In this document: positions 16,875-27,915 of the stretch, in pieces
Layout of the letters: every line of letters begins with the position of its first letter
Numbering within the stretch: position 1 is the stretch's first letter
DNA from: Azospirillum sp. TSO22-1
GTDB taxonomy: Bacteria; Pseudomonadota; Alphaproteobacteria; Azospirillales; Azospirillaceae
Assembly: GCF_003116015.1 (NCBI RefSeq)
Contig: NZ_LGQZ01000002.1
Coordinates: 1-64,000 of the forward strand
Length of the DNA stretch: 64,000 nucleotides
Direction of reading: 5' to 3'
Notes under the pieces: model-generated
What the model was told of the DNA's origin: nothing
Seen by the model: only the letters and a program-made list of their open reading frames with translations
Database searches by the model: none
Made by a program: the position numbers and the translations under genes

Positions 16875-17002
16875 CCCTCTCCCGCCCCGGGAGAGGGAGG
16901 GGCCCGCGCGGAGCGCGGGAGGGTGAGGGTAAATCCAAGGATCCTCGCGCTACCCTCACCCGGCCGCCTGCGGCGGCCACCCTCTCCCGGGACGGGAGAG
17001 GG
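16875..17002. repeat. intergenic palindromic repeat, family B copy 1
   Basis: A 128-base element between cckA and recA, bounded by CCCCTCTCCCGCCCCGGGAG and the complementary CTCTCCCGGGACGGGAGAGG. Inner blocks (GGGTGAGGG, CCCTCACCC) are also complementary, and an internal CAAGGATCC is shared with copy 3. Related copies lie at 18350-18472 and 54525-54653. It may also help end cckA transcription. Confidence 0.85.
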
Positions 17003-17082
17003 AAACGCGACCCCACGCCGCATTGACATTCTCACACAAACAATTCCCTCTCCAAAAACCGGAACGTTCCGTGAAAACGCCC

Positions 17083-17110
17083 TTGCGAACAGGAACAAAG
17101 AGAGTACATT
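17083..17110 (+). promoter_or_regulatory. recA promoter with SOS-box-like site
   Basis: TTGCGA (17083-17088) and TACATT (17105-17110) are separated by 16 bases and read toward recA. Overlapping them, GAACAAAGAGAGTAC (17093-17107) matches the alphaproteobacterial LexA operator GAAC-N7-GAAC with one mismatch (GTAC for GAAC). A LexA site across the core promoter is the expected arrangement for damage-inducible recA. A separate palindrome GGAACGTTCC lies just upstream at 17061-17070. Confidence 0.5.
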
Positions 17111-17164
17111 AAGCCCTGCACCCCAGCCAGATGACCGTGTTGAACTGAGGAAGGGAAACGGGCA

Positions 17165-18247
<1,083 letters not shown>

Positions 18248-18250
18248 CCG

Positions 18251-18271
18251 GCGAGGGGCCTTGCCCCTCGC
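18251..18271. repeat. small hairpin after recA
   Basis: A perfect 9-base stem GCGAGGGGC / GCCCCTCGC with loop CTT, 4 bases after the recA stop codon. A second hairpin (CAAGGGCC...GGCCCTTG) follows at about 18280-18299. These may protect the 3' end of the recA mRNA; neither has a T tract. Confidence 0.5.
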
Positions 18272-18314
18272 GCACCCCACCAAGGGCCGGTCGGCCCTTG
18301 GATCCCGGGACAAG

Positions 18315-18348
18315 AAGGCGCTGCCCAAAAGGCGGCGCCTTTCCTTTT
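18315..18348 (+). terminator. Rho-independent terminator of recA
   Basis: An 11-base stem AAGGCGCTGCC / GGCGGCGCCTT (one G-U pair) with loop CAAAA, followed by TTCCTTTT. It is the best terminator candidate between recA and alaS. Confidence 0.75.
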
Positions 18349-18349
18349 A

Positions 18350-18472
18350 TCCCCTCTGGGGAGAGGGTTAGGGTGAGGGGGCCCTGCACAGCGTCAGTTG
18401 CGGGCCTATCCCCTCTCCCGCCCCGGGAGAGGGTGGCGCGCAGCGCCGGGTGAGGGTGCCGCCGAGGATCCA
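18350..18472. repeat. intergenic palindromic repeat, family B copy 2
   Basis: A second copy of the CCCCTCTCCCG...CGGGAGAGGG element, between recA and alaS. It contains GGAGAGGGTTAGGGTGAGGG and the later inverse CCCCTCTCCCGCCCCGGGAG. The stretch 18473-18626, before alaS, holds no recognisable gene or strong promoter. Confidence 0.75.
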
Positions 18473-18626
18473 AGGCGAATGCAACCACCCCCTACCAGCC
18501 GTTTCATAGCGTTTCACGGCGTCTCATCCGCCGCTGGCCTTGTGTGGACAGCCACCCCAAGTCACGCTAAAAGCACCCGTTCGGCCTATTTTCGGCCCGA
18601 TCCGCGCACCGGAGCCTGACGATCCC

Positions 18627-21296
<2,670 letters not shown>

Positions 21297-21305
21297 GTCG
21301 CGTCA

Positions 21306-21407
21306 CTTGCCCCCACCCTAACCCTCCCCCGCTTCGCAGGGGAGGGAACTCCGCCGCCAGCCCCTAAAGCCCTCCCCTGCGGAGCGGGGGAGGGTTAGGG
21401 TGGGGGC
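21306..21407. repeat. intergenic palindromic repeat, family A copy 2
   Basis: A 102-base copy of the CTTGCCCCCACCC...GGGTGGGGG element between alaS and the minus-strand Mpo1-like gene. The last 44 bases of the repeat form the 3' end of that gene (stop at 21364), so the repeat supplies its C-terminal residues. Confidence 0.85.
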
Positions 21408-21720
21408 CAGAGTCGGCGACACCGTACCGCTCCATCTCGCTCCCCAGCCGCCCGCACAGCGCCAGCCCCGCCATGCGGAAGTCCCCGGCGAGCGACTTGA
21501 ACGGCGCCTCGAACGTCTTCGGCCGGTTCCTCTCGACCACGAAGTGCCCGAACCAGGCAAAACCGTAGCCCGCCACCGGCGCCGCCGCCAGCAGCCGCCA
21601 GTCCCACAGGACGACCGCCCCCACCAGCAGCCCGGTGGCCAGCATGGTGCCGGTCACGTGCAGCGCGCGGTTGACCGGGTTGCGGTGTTCGGCGAGGTAT
21701 TCCGGCCAGAACTCGCCCAT
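21364..21720 (-). CDS. Mpo1-like (DUF962) small membrane protein
   Basis: A 118-residue protein with the N-terminal signature MGEFWPEYLAEHRNPVNRAL followed by HVTGTMLATGL, where the conserved His residues (AEHRNP, HVTGT) are those of the Mpo1/YGL010w family. The yeast member is an iron-dependent dioxygenase in phytosphingosine alpha-oxidation; bacterial roles are unknown. Two hydrophobic segments follow, then GHFVVERNRPKTFEAPFKSL, which is conserved. The last residues (GPHPNPPPLRRGGL) are encoded by palindromic repeat A copy 2, so this C-terminus is probably not ancestral. Confidence 0.85.
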   Translation of the reverse strand: MGEFWPEYLAEHRNPVNRALHVTGTMLATGLLVGAVVLWDWRLLAAAPVAGYGFAWFGHFVVERNRPKTFEAPFKSLAGDFRMAGLALCGRLGSEMERYGVADSGPHPNPPPLRRGGL

Positions 21721-21736
21721 GCCTGTCCTCCCTCTT

Positions 21737-21746
21737 GGAACGTTCC
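21737..21746. promoter_or_regulatory. GGAACGTTCC palindrome in the divergent moxR promoter
   Basis: A perfect 10-base palindrome in the 103-base divergent region between the Mpo1-like gene and the MoxR gene. The same 10 bases occur at 17061-17070 before recA. It is followed by GAACGGTTCG, so several GAAC/GTTC half-sites cluster here. Confidence 0.35.
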
Positions 21747-21823
21747 GAACGGTTCGTCTCTTGAAAGGATAGGCGCAATCCTGGATGGTTGCAGGCCCAA
21801 GCGAAAAGAACGGGACGGATTCG

Positions 21824-22669
21824 ATGCGTTTCACCGGCACCGACACCTACGTCGCCACCGAGGACCTGATGGTGGCGGTCAACGCGGCGATCACGCTGGA
21901 ACGCCCGCTGCTGGTCAAGGGCGAGCCCGGCACCGGCAAGACCGTGCTGGCGCAGGAGATCGCCCGGGCCCTGAACAAGCCCCTCATCCCCTGGCACATC
22001 AAGTCGACCACCAAGGCGCAGCAGGGCCTGTACGAGTACGACGCGGTCAGCCGTCTGCGCGACTCCCAGCTCGGCGAGGAGCGGGTGCACGACATCGCCA
22101 ACTACATCGTGCGCGGCAAGCTGTGGGAGGCCTTCGAGATGCCGGAGGCGCCGGTCCTGCTGATCGACGAGATCGACAAGGCCGACATCGAGTTCCCCAA
22201 CGACCTGCTGCTCGAACTCGACCGCATGGAGTTCCACGTCTACGAGACGCGGCAGACCGTCAAGGCCCGGCAGCGCCCGATCATCCTCATCACCTCGAAC
22301 AACGAGAAGGAACTGCCGGACGCCTTCCTGCGCCGCTGCTTCTTCCACTACATCCGCTTCCCCGACAAGGAGACCATGGAGCGGATCGTCGAGGTGCACT
22401 ACCCCGGCCTGAAGCCGGCCCTGCTGCGCGAGGCGATGGCGCTGTTCTACGACCTGCGCGAGGTGCCGGGCCTGAAGAAGAAGCCCTCCACCTCTGAACT
22501 GCTGGACTGGATCAAGCTCCTGATGGTCGAGGACGTGGACCCCGAGACGCTGCGCGCCAAGGACGCCCGCAAGCTCATCCCGCCGCTGTGCGGCGCGCTG
22601 CTGAAGAACGAGCAGGACGTGCACCTGCTGGAGCGGTTGGCGTTCATCGCGCGGCGCGAGGGCCGCTGA
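21824..22669 (+). CDS. MoxR-family AAA+ ATPase
   Basis: A 281-residue AAA+ ATPase with Walker A GEPGTGKTVLAQEIARALNK, Walker B VLLIDEIDKADIEFPNDLLL, sensor 1 ITSNNEKELPDAFLRRCFFH and a C-terminal helical lid. MoxR ATPases act as chaperones that mature metal enzymes or other complexes together with a VWA-domain partner. That partner, a CoxE-like protein, is encoded at 24911-26101 on the same strand, separated by two minus-strand genes. ATG 21824 was chosen (MRFTGTDTYVATEDL matches the family start); ATG 21785 gives an extra non-conserved stretch. Confidence 0.92.
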   Translation: MRFTGTDTYVATEDLMVAVNAAITLERPLLVKGEPGTGKTVLAQEIARALNKPLIPWHIKSTTKAQQGLYEYDAVSRLRDSQLGEERVHDIANYIVRGKLWEAFEMPEAPVLLIDEIDKADIEFPNDLLLELDRMEFHVYETRQTVKARQRPIILITSNNEKELPDAFLRRCFFHYIRFPDKETMERIVEVHYPGLKPALLREAMALFYDLREVPGLKKKPSTSELLDWIKLLMVEDVDPETLRAKDARKLIPPLCGALLKNEQDVHLLERLAFIARREGR

Positions 22670-22706
22670 CGGGATCCAAGGGCCTGCGGCCCTTGGCGGA
22701 GGGAGC

Positions 22707-22740
22707 GCGAGGGAGGCAGTGCCTCCCTCGCTTTCCTTCT
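22707..22740. terminator. terminator between moxR and ccoG
   Basis: A perfect 11-base stem GCGAGGGAGGC / GCCTCCCTCGC with loop AGT, followed by TTTCCTTCT on the + strand. It would end transcription of the MoxR gene. The T run overlaps the ccoG stop codon. Confidence 0.75.
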
Positions 22741-24205
22741 ACGGCGCCATGAACACGCTCTTGTGCGTTCCGACCTCACCGGTCCCCGTCTCGGTGACCA
22801 TGAGCGTCACGTCCGTGGACCCGCTCTTCGCCTTGTCCTGCGGCAGCTTCACGAACACCCGGTAGGTCGCCACCGAATCCGGTCCGGCGGTGATCGTCAG
22901 CGTGTTCCCATGCCCCTCCAGGCTGGCGGCCGACAGCTCCGCGTTGTCGAGCCCCTGGAGCGCCAGGGTGTAGGTGCGCGGATCGTGCGTCTTGTTCAGC
23001 ACCTTGACGGTGTAGGCGTTCTGCACCGAGCCGTCCGACAGCGCGACGAACAGCGGCGCGCGGTCGCGCAGCACGTTGACGTCCACGGTCGCCCGCATCA
23101 TCAGGCTGACGAACATGGCGCTGGCCACCGTCAGCAGGATCAGGCCGTAGACGATGGTGCGCGGCCGGACGACGCGCGGCTTGACGATCTTGCCCTGCGC
23201 TTTCGCCACCTGGTCGTTCTGGGTGTCGAACAGGATCAGGTCGCGCGGCCGGCCGATCTGGGCCATCACGTCGTTGCAGGCGTCCACGCACAGGCCGCAG
23301 CCGATGCAGGAGATCTGCTGCCCCTTCCTGATGTCGGTGCCCGTCGGGCAGACGTGGACGCACACCTTGCAGTCGATGCAGTCGCCGTAGCCCTCGGCCT
23401 CGCGCTCGCCCCAGCCCTGCGACTTGCGCAGCGGGCGGCGGCCTTCGCCGCGCCAGTCCTGGTAGGTGACGATGTAGGTGTCCTCGTCCACCATGGCCGA
23501 CTGGAAGCTGCGCCACGGGCAGACGTAGATGCACACCTGCTCGCGCGCCCAGCCGGCGAAGAAATAGCAGGTGGCGCTGAACAGCGCCGCGAAGCCCAGC
23601 ACGGTGGCGGAGGCCTGGCCTGCCAGCAGATCGCGCATCAGCGTCGGCGCGTCGTTGAAGTAGAACACCCAGGCCCCGCCGGTGGCGACGCCGATCAGCA
23701 TCCAGGCTATGTGCTTGGCGGTCTTGCGCAGCGCCTTGTTCGGCGTCATCGGCGCCTTGTCGAGACGGATGCGCTCGGTGCGGCTACCCTCGATCTTCGT
23801 CTCGACCCAGATGAACAGGTCGGTCCACACCGTCTGCCAGCAGGCGTAGCCGCACCAGACGCGGCCGAACAGCGTGGTGGCGCCAAACAGCCCGATGGCG
23901 GCGAGGATCAGCAGGCCGGTCAGGTAGTAGACCTCCTGCGGCCAGATCTCGATGAAGAAGAAATACAGGCGCCGGCCGGGCATATCGACCAGCACCGCCT
24001 GGTCGGGGATGCCCGGGCCGCGGTCCCAGCGGATCCACGGCGTGAGGTAGTAGATCGCCAGCAGGACGATCACCGCCGCCCATTTCAGCCGGCGGAAGGT
24101 GCCCGTCACCGCGGCGGGGTAGACCTTGGGGCGATTGATGAACCAGTGGCGGCCGGGTTCGTCCGCGGCCGAGGGATTGGAAGCGGCGTGCGTGCTCAGG
24201 GACAT
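22739..24205 (-). CDS. ccoG: cytochrome c oxidase accessory protein CcoG
   Basis: A 488-residue membrane protein (also known as FixG/RdxA/RdxB). It has five to six hydrophobic segments and two ferredoxin-type clusters: CIDCKVCVHVCPTGTDIRKG and CIGCGLCVDACNDVMAQIGR. Other family features are FGRVWCGYACWQTVWTDLFI and a C-terminal immunoglobulin-like periplasmic domain after the last helix. CcoG reduces copper for CuB assembly of the cbb3 oxidase. No ccoNOPQ genes lie in the window. A 15-base palindrome upstream (24270-24284) is a possible operator. Confidence 0.96.
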   Translation of the reverse strand: MSLSTHAASNPSAADEPGRHWFINRPKVYPAAVTGTFRRLKWAAVIVLLAIYYLTPWIRWDRGPGIPDQAVLVDMPGRRLYFFFIEIWPQEVYYLTGLLILAAIGLFGATTLFGRVWCGYACWQTVWTDLFIWVETKIEGSRTERIRLDKAPMTPNKALRKTAKHIAWMLIGVATGGAWVFYFNDAPTLMRDLLAGQASATVLGFAALFSATCYFFAGWAREQVCIYVCPWRSFQSAMVDEDTYIVTYQDWRGEGRRPLRKSQGWGEREAEGYGDCIDCKVCVHVCPTGTDIRKGQQISCIGCGLCVDACNDVMAQIGRPRDLILFDTQNDQVAKAQGKIVKPRVVRPRTIVYGLILLTVASAMFVSLMMRATVDVNVLRDRAPLFVALSDGSVQNAYTVKVLNKTHDPRTYTLALQGLDNAELSAASLEGHGNTLTITAGPDSVATYRVFVKLPQDKAKSGSTDVTLMVTETGTGEVGTHKSVFMAP

Positions 24206-24269
24206 GGGATCCTCGTGCCGGGGAGGCTCGGCTTTCGATCCGTTCTAGATTTCCCTAATGTACGCCGTC

Positions 24270-24284
24270 TGTGACCAAGTCACA
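24270..24284. promoter_or_regulatory. perfect palindrome upstream of ccoG
   Basis: TGTGAC-CAA-GTCACA, a perfect 6-3-6 palindrome 65-79 bases before the ccoG start. It resembles a CRP/FNR-family site, although the spacer between TGTGA and TCACA is 5 rather than 6. Directly adjacent, TTGAGCTATCGCAA (24285-24298) loosely resembles an FNR box (7 of 10 positions). Confidence 0.4.
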
Positions 24285-24305
24285 TTGAGCTATCGCAATG
24301 GCGGA

Positions 24306-24857
24306 TCAGGACTTTTTGCCGCGGAGCTGGTCCAGCCCGTCGCGGTAGGCGGCGTCGAACAGCGCCTCCAGGTCGGCGTTGATGCCGCGCAGGCCCTCCA
24401 CCACGCGGGCGGCCCACTCGAAGTATTCGATCTTGCGCTCCAGCGTCCAGGCGTTGGGGGGGCTGGTCTGCATGGAGCGCAGGTTGCTGATCTTGTCGGC
24501 CAGCTTCACCAGCTTGGCGCGGTGCGAGGCGTGCGGGGCGGAGTCCACCTGCCGCTGCTTGCGCTCGTCCTTGGTCAGGCGCTTGTCGTCGGTGACCTCG
24601 GCGACGATGGAGGCGATCTCGGCGCCGAAATGCTCCTCCAACTCCTCGCGGGTGGCGTCGGTGTCCTCCAGCGTGTCGTGCAGCACGGCGGCAACGACCG
24701 CGTTCGGGTCCTGGCCGTTGGTCGCCTGGGCGACGAGGCGCGCCACCTCGATCAGGTGGTTGACGTAGGGTTCGCCGCGCACGCCTTTGCGGCGGTGGTC
24801 GGTGTGCTTGCCGGCGGCGAAGTCGAGGGCGACGGCGAACTGGACGAGAGGGTTCAT
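24306..24857 (-). CDS. small HD-domain alarmone hydrolase (MESH1/HDDC3-like)
   Basis: A 183-residue protein matching the hydrolase half of RelA/SpoT. The HD fold shows AAGKHTDHRRKGVRGEPYVN, the metal-binding His-Asp in VVAAVLHDTLEDTDATREEL and the later HRAKLVKLADKISNLRSM. There is no synthetase, TGS or ACT domain, as in small alarmone hydrolases, which degrade (p)ppGpp. ATG 24857 was chosen because it follows an AGGA ribosome binding site and gives the family-like MNPLVQFAVALDFAAGKH. It is upstream of ccoG on the same strand. Confidence 0.88.
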   Translation of the reverse strand: MNPLVQFAVALDFAAGKHTDHRRKGVRGEPYVNHLIEVARLVAQATNGQDPNAVVAAVLHDTLEDTDATREELEEHFGAEIASIVAEVTDDKRLTKDERKQRQVDSAPHASHRAKLVKLADKISNLRSMQTSPPNAWTLERKIEYFEWAARVVEGLRGINADLEALFDAAYRDGLDQLRGKKS

Positions 24858-24910
24858 GCGCTGTTTTCCTGAGGATGCGCTATAATGCCGCCCCCGCGGG
24901 GAGAACGCCA

Positions 24911-26101
24911 TTGTTCACGAACTTCTTTTTCGAGCTGCGCCAAGCCGGCGTGCCAGTGTCGCTGAAGGAATACCTGACGCTGATGGAGGCCATGAAGCGT
25001 GGGCTGGCCGACTGCAGCGTGGAGGATTTCTACTACCTCAGCCGCTCCTGCCTGGTGAAGGACGAGCGCAACCTCGACCGCTTCGACCGGGTGTTCGGCC
25101 ACGTCTTCAAGGGCATCGGCGAGCCGCCGCCGGACGGCGAGGAGGTGCCGGTCGTCGACCTGCCCGAGGAATGGCTGCGCAAGCTGGCCGAGCGCTTCCT
25201 GACCGACGAGGAGAAGGCGCAGGTCCAGGCGCTGGGCGGCTGGCAGAAGCTGATGGAGACGCTGGCGCAACGGTTGGCCGAGCAGAAGGGGCGGCACCAG
25301 GGCGGCTCGAAATGGGTCGGCACCGCCGGCACCTCGCCCTTCGGCGCCTACGGCTACAACCCCGAGGGCGTGCGCATCGGCCAGAAGGAATCCCGCCACC
25401 GCCGCGCCGTGAAGGTGTGGGACAAGCGCGAGTTCAGGAACCTCGACGATTCGGTGGAACTCGGCACCCGCAACATCAAGGTGGCGCTGCGGCGCCTGCG
25501 CAAGTTCGCCCGCACCGGGGCGGCCAGCGAGCTGGACCTGCCCGGCACCATCCGCGCCACCGCCAACAACGCCGGCTGGCTGGACCTGAAGCTGGTGCCG
25601 GAGCGGCACAACGCGGTGAAGGTGCTGCTGTTCCTGGACATCGGCGGCTCGATGGACGACCACATCCGCCTGTGCGAGGAGCTGTTCTCCGCCGTGCGGA
25701 CCGAGTTCAAGCACCTGGAGCACTTCTACTTCCACAACTGCGTCTACGAGAGCCTGTGGAAGGACAACCACCGGCGCCAAGCCGAGCGCACCCCGACCTG
25801 GGACGTGCTGCACACCTATCCGGCGGACTACAAGCTGGTCTTCGTCGGCGACGCGGCGATGAGCCCGTACGAGATCACCCACCCCGGCGGCAGCGTCGAG
25901 CACTGGAACGAGGAGGCCGGGCAGGTCTGGCTGCAGCGGGTTCTGTCAGTCTACCAGAAGGCGGTGTGGCTGAACCCGGTGCCGGAGAGGCACTGGCAAT
26001 ACATGGAGAGCACGCGGATCCTGCAGCGCCTGATGGGCGGCCGCATGTACCCGCTGACGCTGGAGGGGCTGGATGCGGCGATGCGGGAACTGGTGAGGTA
26101 G
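24911..26101 (+). CDS. CoxE-like VWA-domain protein
   Basis: A 396-residue protein of the VWA_CoxE family, the usual partner of MoxR ATPases. The N-terminal FTNFFFELRQAGVPVSLKEY matches the family start, which favours TTG 24911 with a GGGGAGA ribosome binding site; ATG 24875 is in frame upstream. The VWA metal site is seen as LFLDIGGSMDDHIRLCEELF, where the usual DxSxS is altered to DIGGS. The Arg-rich RHRRAVKVWDKREFRNLD block is typical. The pair with MoxR is split by ccoG and the alarmone hydrolase. Confidence 0.88.
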   Translation: MFTNFFFELRQAGVPVSLKEYLTLMEAMKRGLADCSVEDFYYLSRSCLVKDERNLDRFDRVFGHVFKGIGEPPPDGEEVPVVDLPEEWLRKLAERFLTDEEKAQVQALGGWQKLMETLAQRLAEQKGRHQGGSKWVGTAGTSPFGAYGYNPEGVRIGQKESRHRRAVKVWDKREFRNLDDSVELGTRNIKVALRRLRKFARTGAASELDLPGTIRATANNAGWLDLKLVPERHNAVKVLLFLDIGGSMDDHIRLCEELFSAVRTEFKHLEHFYFHNCVYESLWKDNHRRQAERTPTWDVLHTYPADYKLVFVGDAAMSPYEITHPGGSVEHWNEEAGQVWLQRVLSVYQKAVWLNPVPERHWQYMESTRILQRLMGGRMYPLTLEGLDAAMRELVR

Positions 26102-26134
26102 GGTCACTATTTGGTATAGTCTTCTGATAATCAA

Positions 26135-26148
26135 CATACTACGGTATG
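26135..26148. promoter_or_regulatory. palindrome CATAC-N4-GTATG, site 1
   Basis: A perfect 5-4-5 inverted repeat (spacer TACG), in the AT-rich region 104 bases before the C1 peptidase gene. A second perfect copy occurs at 40226-40239 before a hybrid kinase. Confidence 0.45.
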
Positions 26149-26251
26149 TTGCGTTTGATTTGTCTGTTGAGATTGTTGTGATTCCTCGCGAATATTTTTG
26201 CTGTGCTGTTGCGTATAGCAATCGGCATGGCAATCGACAAAGGGGGGAATC

Positions 26252-27121
26252 ATGGTAAAGACGCTGAGCAGAGCCGAACGCACTCGCGCTGCGACCAAGC
26301 CCGCCCCGCGCATCGGCCCGGCCGAAGAAGCGGTTACCAGGAGCGACGGTGTTGTCCGCATACTGAACTGTCTTCCGTCGCGGGATACGGAGCAGGACTG
26401 GATGTTCGAGCATGCCGCGGCGGCCGAGTTGACGGCTGCCGCCGCGCCGCCGGCATCAAAGGATCTGCGCGAAGCGTGGTGGACGATCGGCGATCAGGGC
26501 TCTACCGGATCTTGCGTAGGCTGGGCGACAGCAGACTCGGTCCTTCGCTGGCATTTCGTTAAGGCAGGGAGGCTTCAATCTTCGGAGATGCTGTCACCAA
26601 GGTTCATTTGGATGGCGGCGAAGGAAACGGACGAATTCTTGTCGTCTCCTACCACGTTTATCGAAGCGGATGGGACCAGCCTCAAGGCCGCACTGGACAT
26701 CGCCCGCCGTTATGGCGCGGTGACTGACCGCGTCCTGCCGTTCAATCCTCCCACTCTTTTCCAGGGCGAAGCGCGCACCTTCTATGCCATCGCGTCAAAG
26801 CTGAAGATCGAGAACTACATCAACCTTGGTCGTTCGCCTGAGAAGTGGCGGCAATGGATCGCCTTCAACGGTCCCGTCCTGGTCCGCTTGAATGTCGATG
26901 CGACGTGGAACAACGCCAGCCACACCAACGGCGTTTTGAACGTCTACGATGCGGCGACAGCGGGCGGCGGGCATGCCGTGGCGCTCGTCGGATACGACAA
27001 GAACAGGTTCATTGTCCGGAACAGTTGGGACATCCCGTGGGGTGACGGTGGGTTCGCACATGCATCCAACGAATACGCTGCAGCGGCGTTCACCGAGGCG
27101 TACGGGGTTTCTGTCTTGTGA
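26252..27121 (+). CDS. papain-family (C1) cysteine peptidase
   Basis: A 289-residue protein with the complete papain triad: Cys88 in GDQGSTGSCVGWA (with oxyanion Gln82), His241 in GGGHAVALVGYDKN and Asn257 in VRNSWDIPWGDGGF. There is no signal peptide and no inhibitor propeptide of the I29 type; the first 60 residues are basic and low in complexity. A strong AGGGGGGAA ribosome binding site precedes ATG 26252. The gene and especially its upstream 150 bases are much poorer in GC than the neighbours, and codon choice is less biased to G/C. This suggests recent acquisition. Target and secretion route are unknown. Confidence 0.88.
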   Translation: MVKTLSRAERTRAATKPAPRIGPAEEAVTRSDGVVRILNCLPSRDTEQDWMFEHAAAAELTAAAAPPASKDLREAWWTIGDQGSTGSCVGWATADSVLRWHFVKAGRLQSSEMLSPRFIWMAAKETDEFLSSPTTFIEADGTSLKAALDIARRYGAVTDRVLPFNPPTLFQGEARTFYAIASKLKIENYINLGRSPEKWRQWIAFNGPVLVRLNVDATWNNASHTNGVLNVYDAATAGGGHAVALVGYDKNRFIVRNSWDIPWGDGGFAHASNEYAAAAFTEAYGVSVL

Positions 27122-27128
27122 AGAGGGT

Positions 27129-27155
27129 GGAAGGGCGCGGCATCCGCGCCCTTCC
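27129..27155. terminator. hairpin after the C1 peptidase gene
   Basis: A perfect 12-base stem GGAAGGGCGCGG / CCGCGCCCTTCC with loop CAT, 8 bases after the stop codon and between convergent genes. No T tract follows, so it is a terminator or an mRNA 3' hairpin. Confidence 0.5.
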
Positions 27156-27205
27156 GGACCCCAGAGCGCAGTCTTAGGCTGAGCCAACGGTCCAACGTTG
27201 GAACC

Positions 27206-27832
27206 TCACACCCACCGCGCCACCACCACCCCCGCCCGCGAGCACCCCACCGCCACCCCGGCCAGCACCCGCGCCCACCACGGCGCATCCGGGTAGAGTT
27301 CCTCCGCGTCCTCCGCATGCCTCGCCTCGTCGTTGCGGCAGGCCTCCAGCACGCGCAGCAGCTCCGGGTCCGGCGCCAGCCGCCGCACGAGCGCGATCTG
27401 CCGCGCGTAGTGCCCGTCCACCCAGCGCTCCACCCCGGCGACCACGGCGTACAGCGCCGCCGGCCCCAGCCGCGCCGGCACCCAGCCGAGCAACCACCCG
27501 GCCAGCCGCCAGAACCCGCCCAGCCGGCTGCGCGCCTCTCGCGGCAGGTACGCCTCGAACAGCGCCAGATGCGCCCGCTCGATGCGCCGGTGTCCGGCGG
27601 CAAAGCGCCGCACGTCCGGGGCGCGGCTGCCGGCCAGCGCGCCGTCGTACAGCCGCACCGCCACCAGCTCGCCGACCTGATCGACGCGCAACTCGCGCCG
27701 GACCGCCGCCGGCAGGGCCGCAAACGCCGTGCGCGGCGGCTCCAGGCCGGCCACGGCCGAGGGCAGGCCGTCGAAAGGGGAGGGGGTGCTCGTGATGCCG
27801 GTCATCGCGGCAAGCGACGTGGCGCCGCTCAC
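27206..27832 (-). CDS. Coq7-type demethoxyubiquinone hydroxylase
   Basis: A 208-residue diiron carboxylate protein of the Coq7 family, which hydroxylates demethoxyubiquinone late in ubiquinone synthesis. The iron ligands are seen in VDQVGELVAVRLYDGAL (Glu), IERAHLALFEAYLP (ExxH), GVERWVDGHYARQ (Glu and His) and ACRNDEARHAEDA (ExxH). The two ferritin-like repeats and the hydrophobic membrane-binding stretch (RLAGWLLGWVPARLGPAALY) are present. An alternative start is ATG 27805. It is divergent from the isocitrate dehydrogenase gene. No other ubi gene is nearby. Confidence 0.85.
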   Translation of the reverse strand: MSGATSLAAMTGITSTPSPFDGLPSAVAGLEPPRTAFAALPAAVRRELRVDQVGELVAVRLYDGALAGSRAPDVRRFAAGHRRIERAHLALFEAYLPREARSRLGGFWRLAGWLLGWVPARLGPAALYAVVAGVERWVDGHYARQIALVRRLAPDPELLRVLEACRNDEARHAEDAEELYPDAPWWARVLAGVAVGCSRAGVVVARWV

Positions 27833-27915
27833 GCCAGCGTCAAGCCGCGTCGCGCTTCCGTTGCATGGCCGCTCGCTTTGCGGCTAGGGTCGCAGCGCGA
27901 AGGAGACTTATCCAC

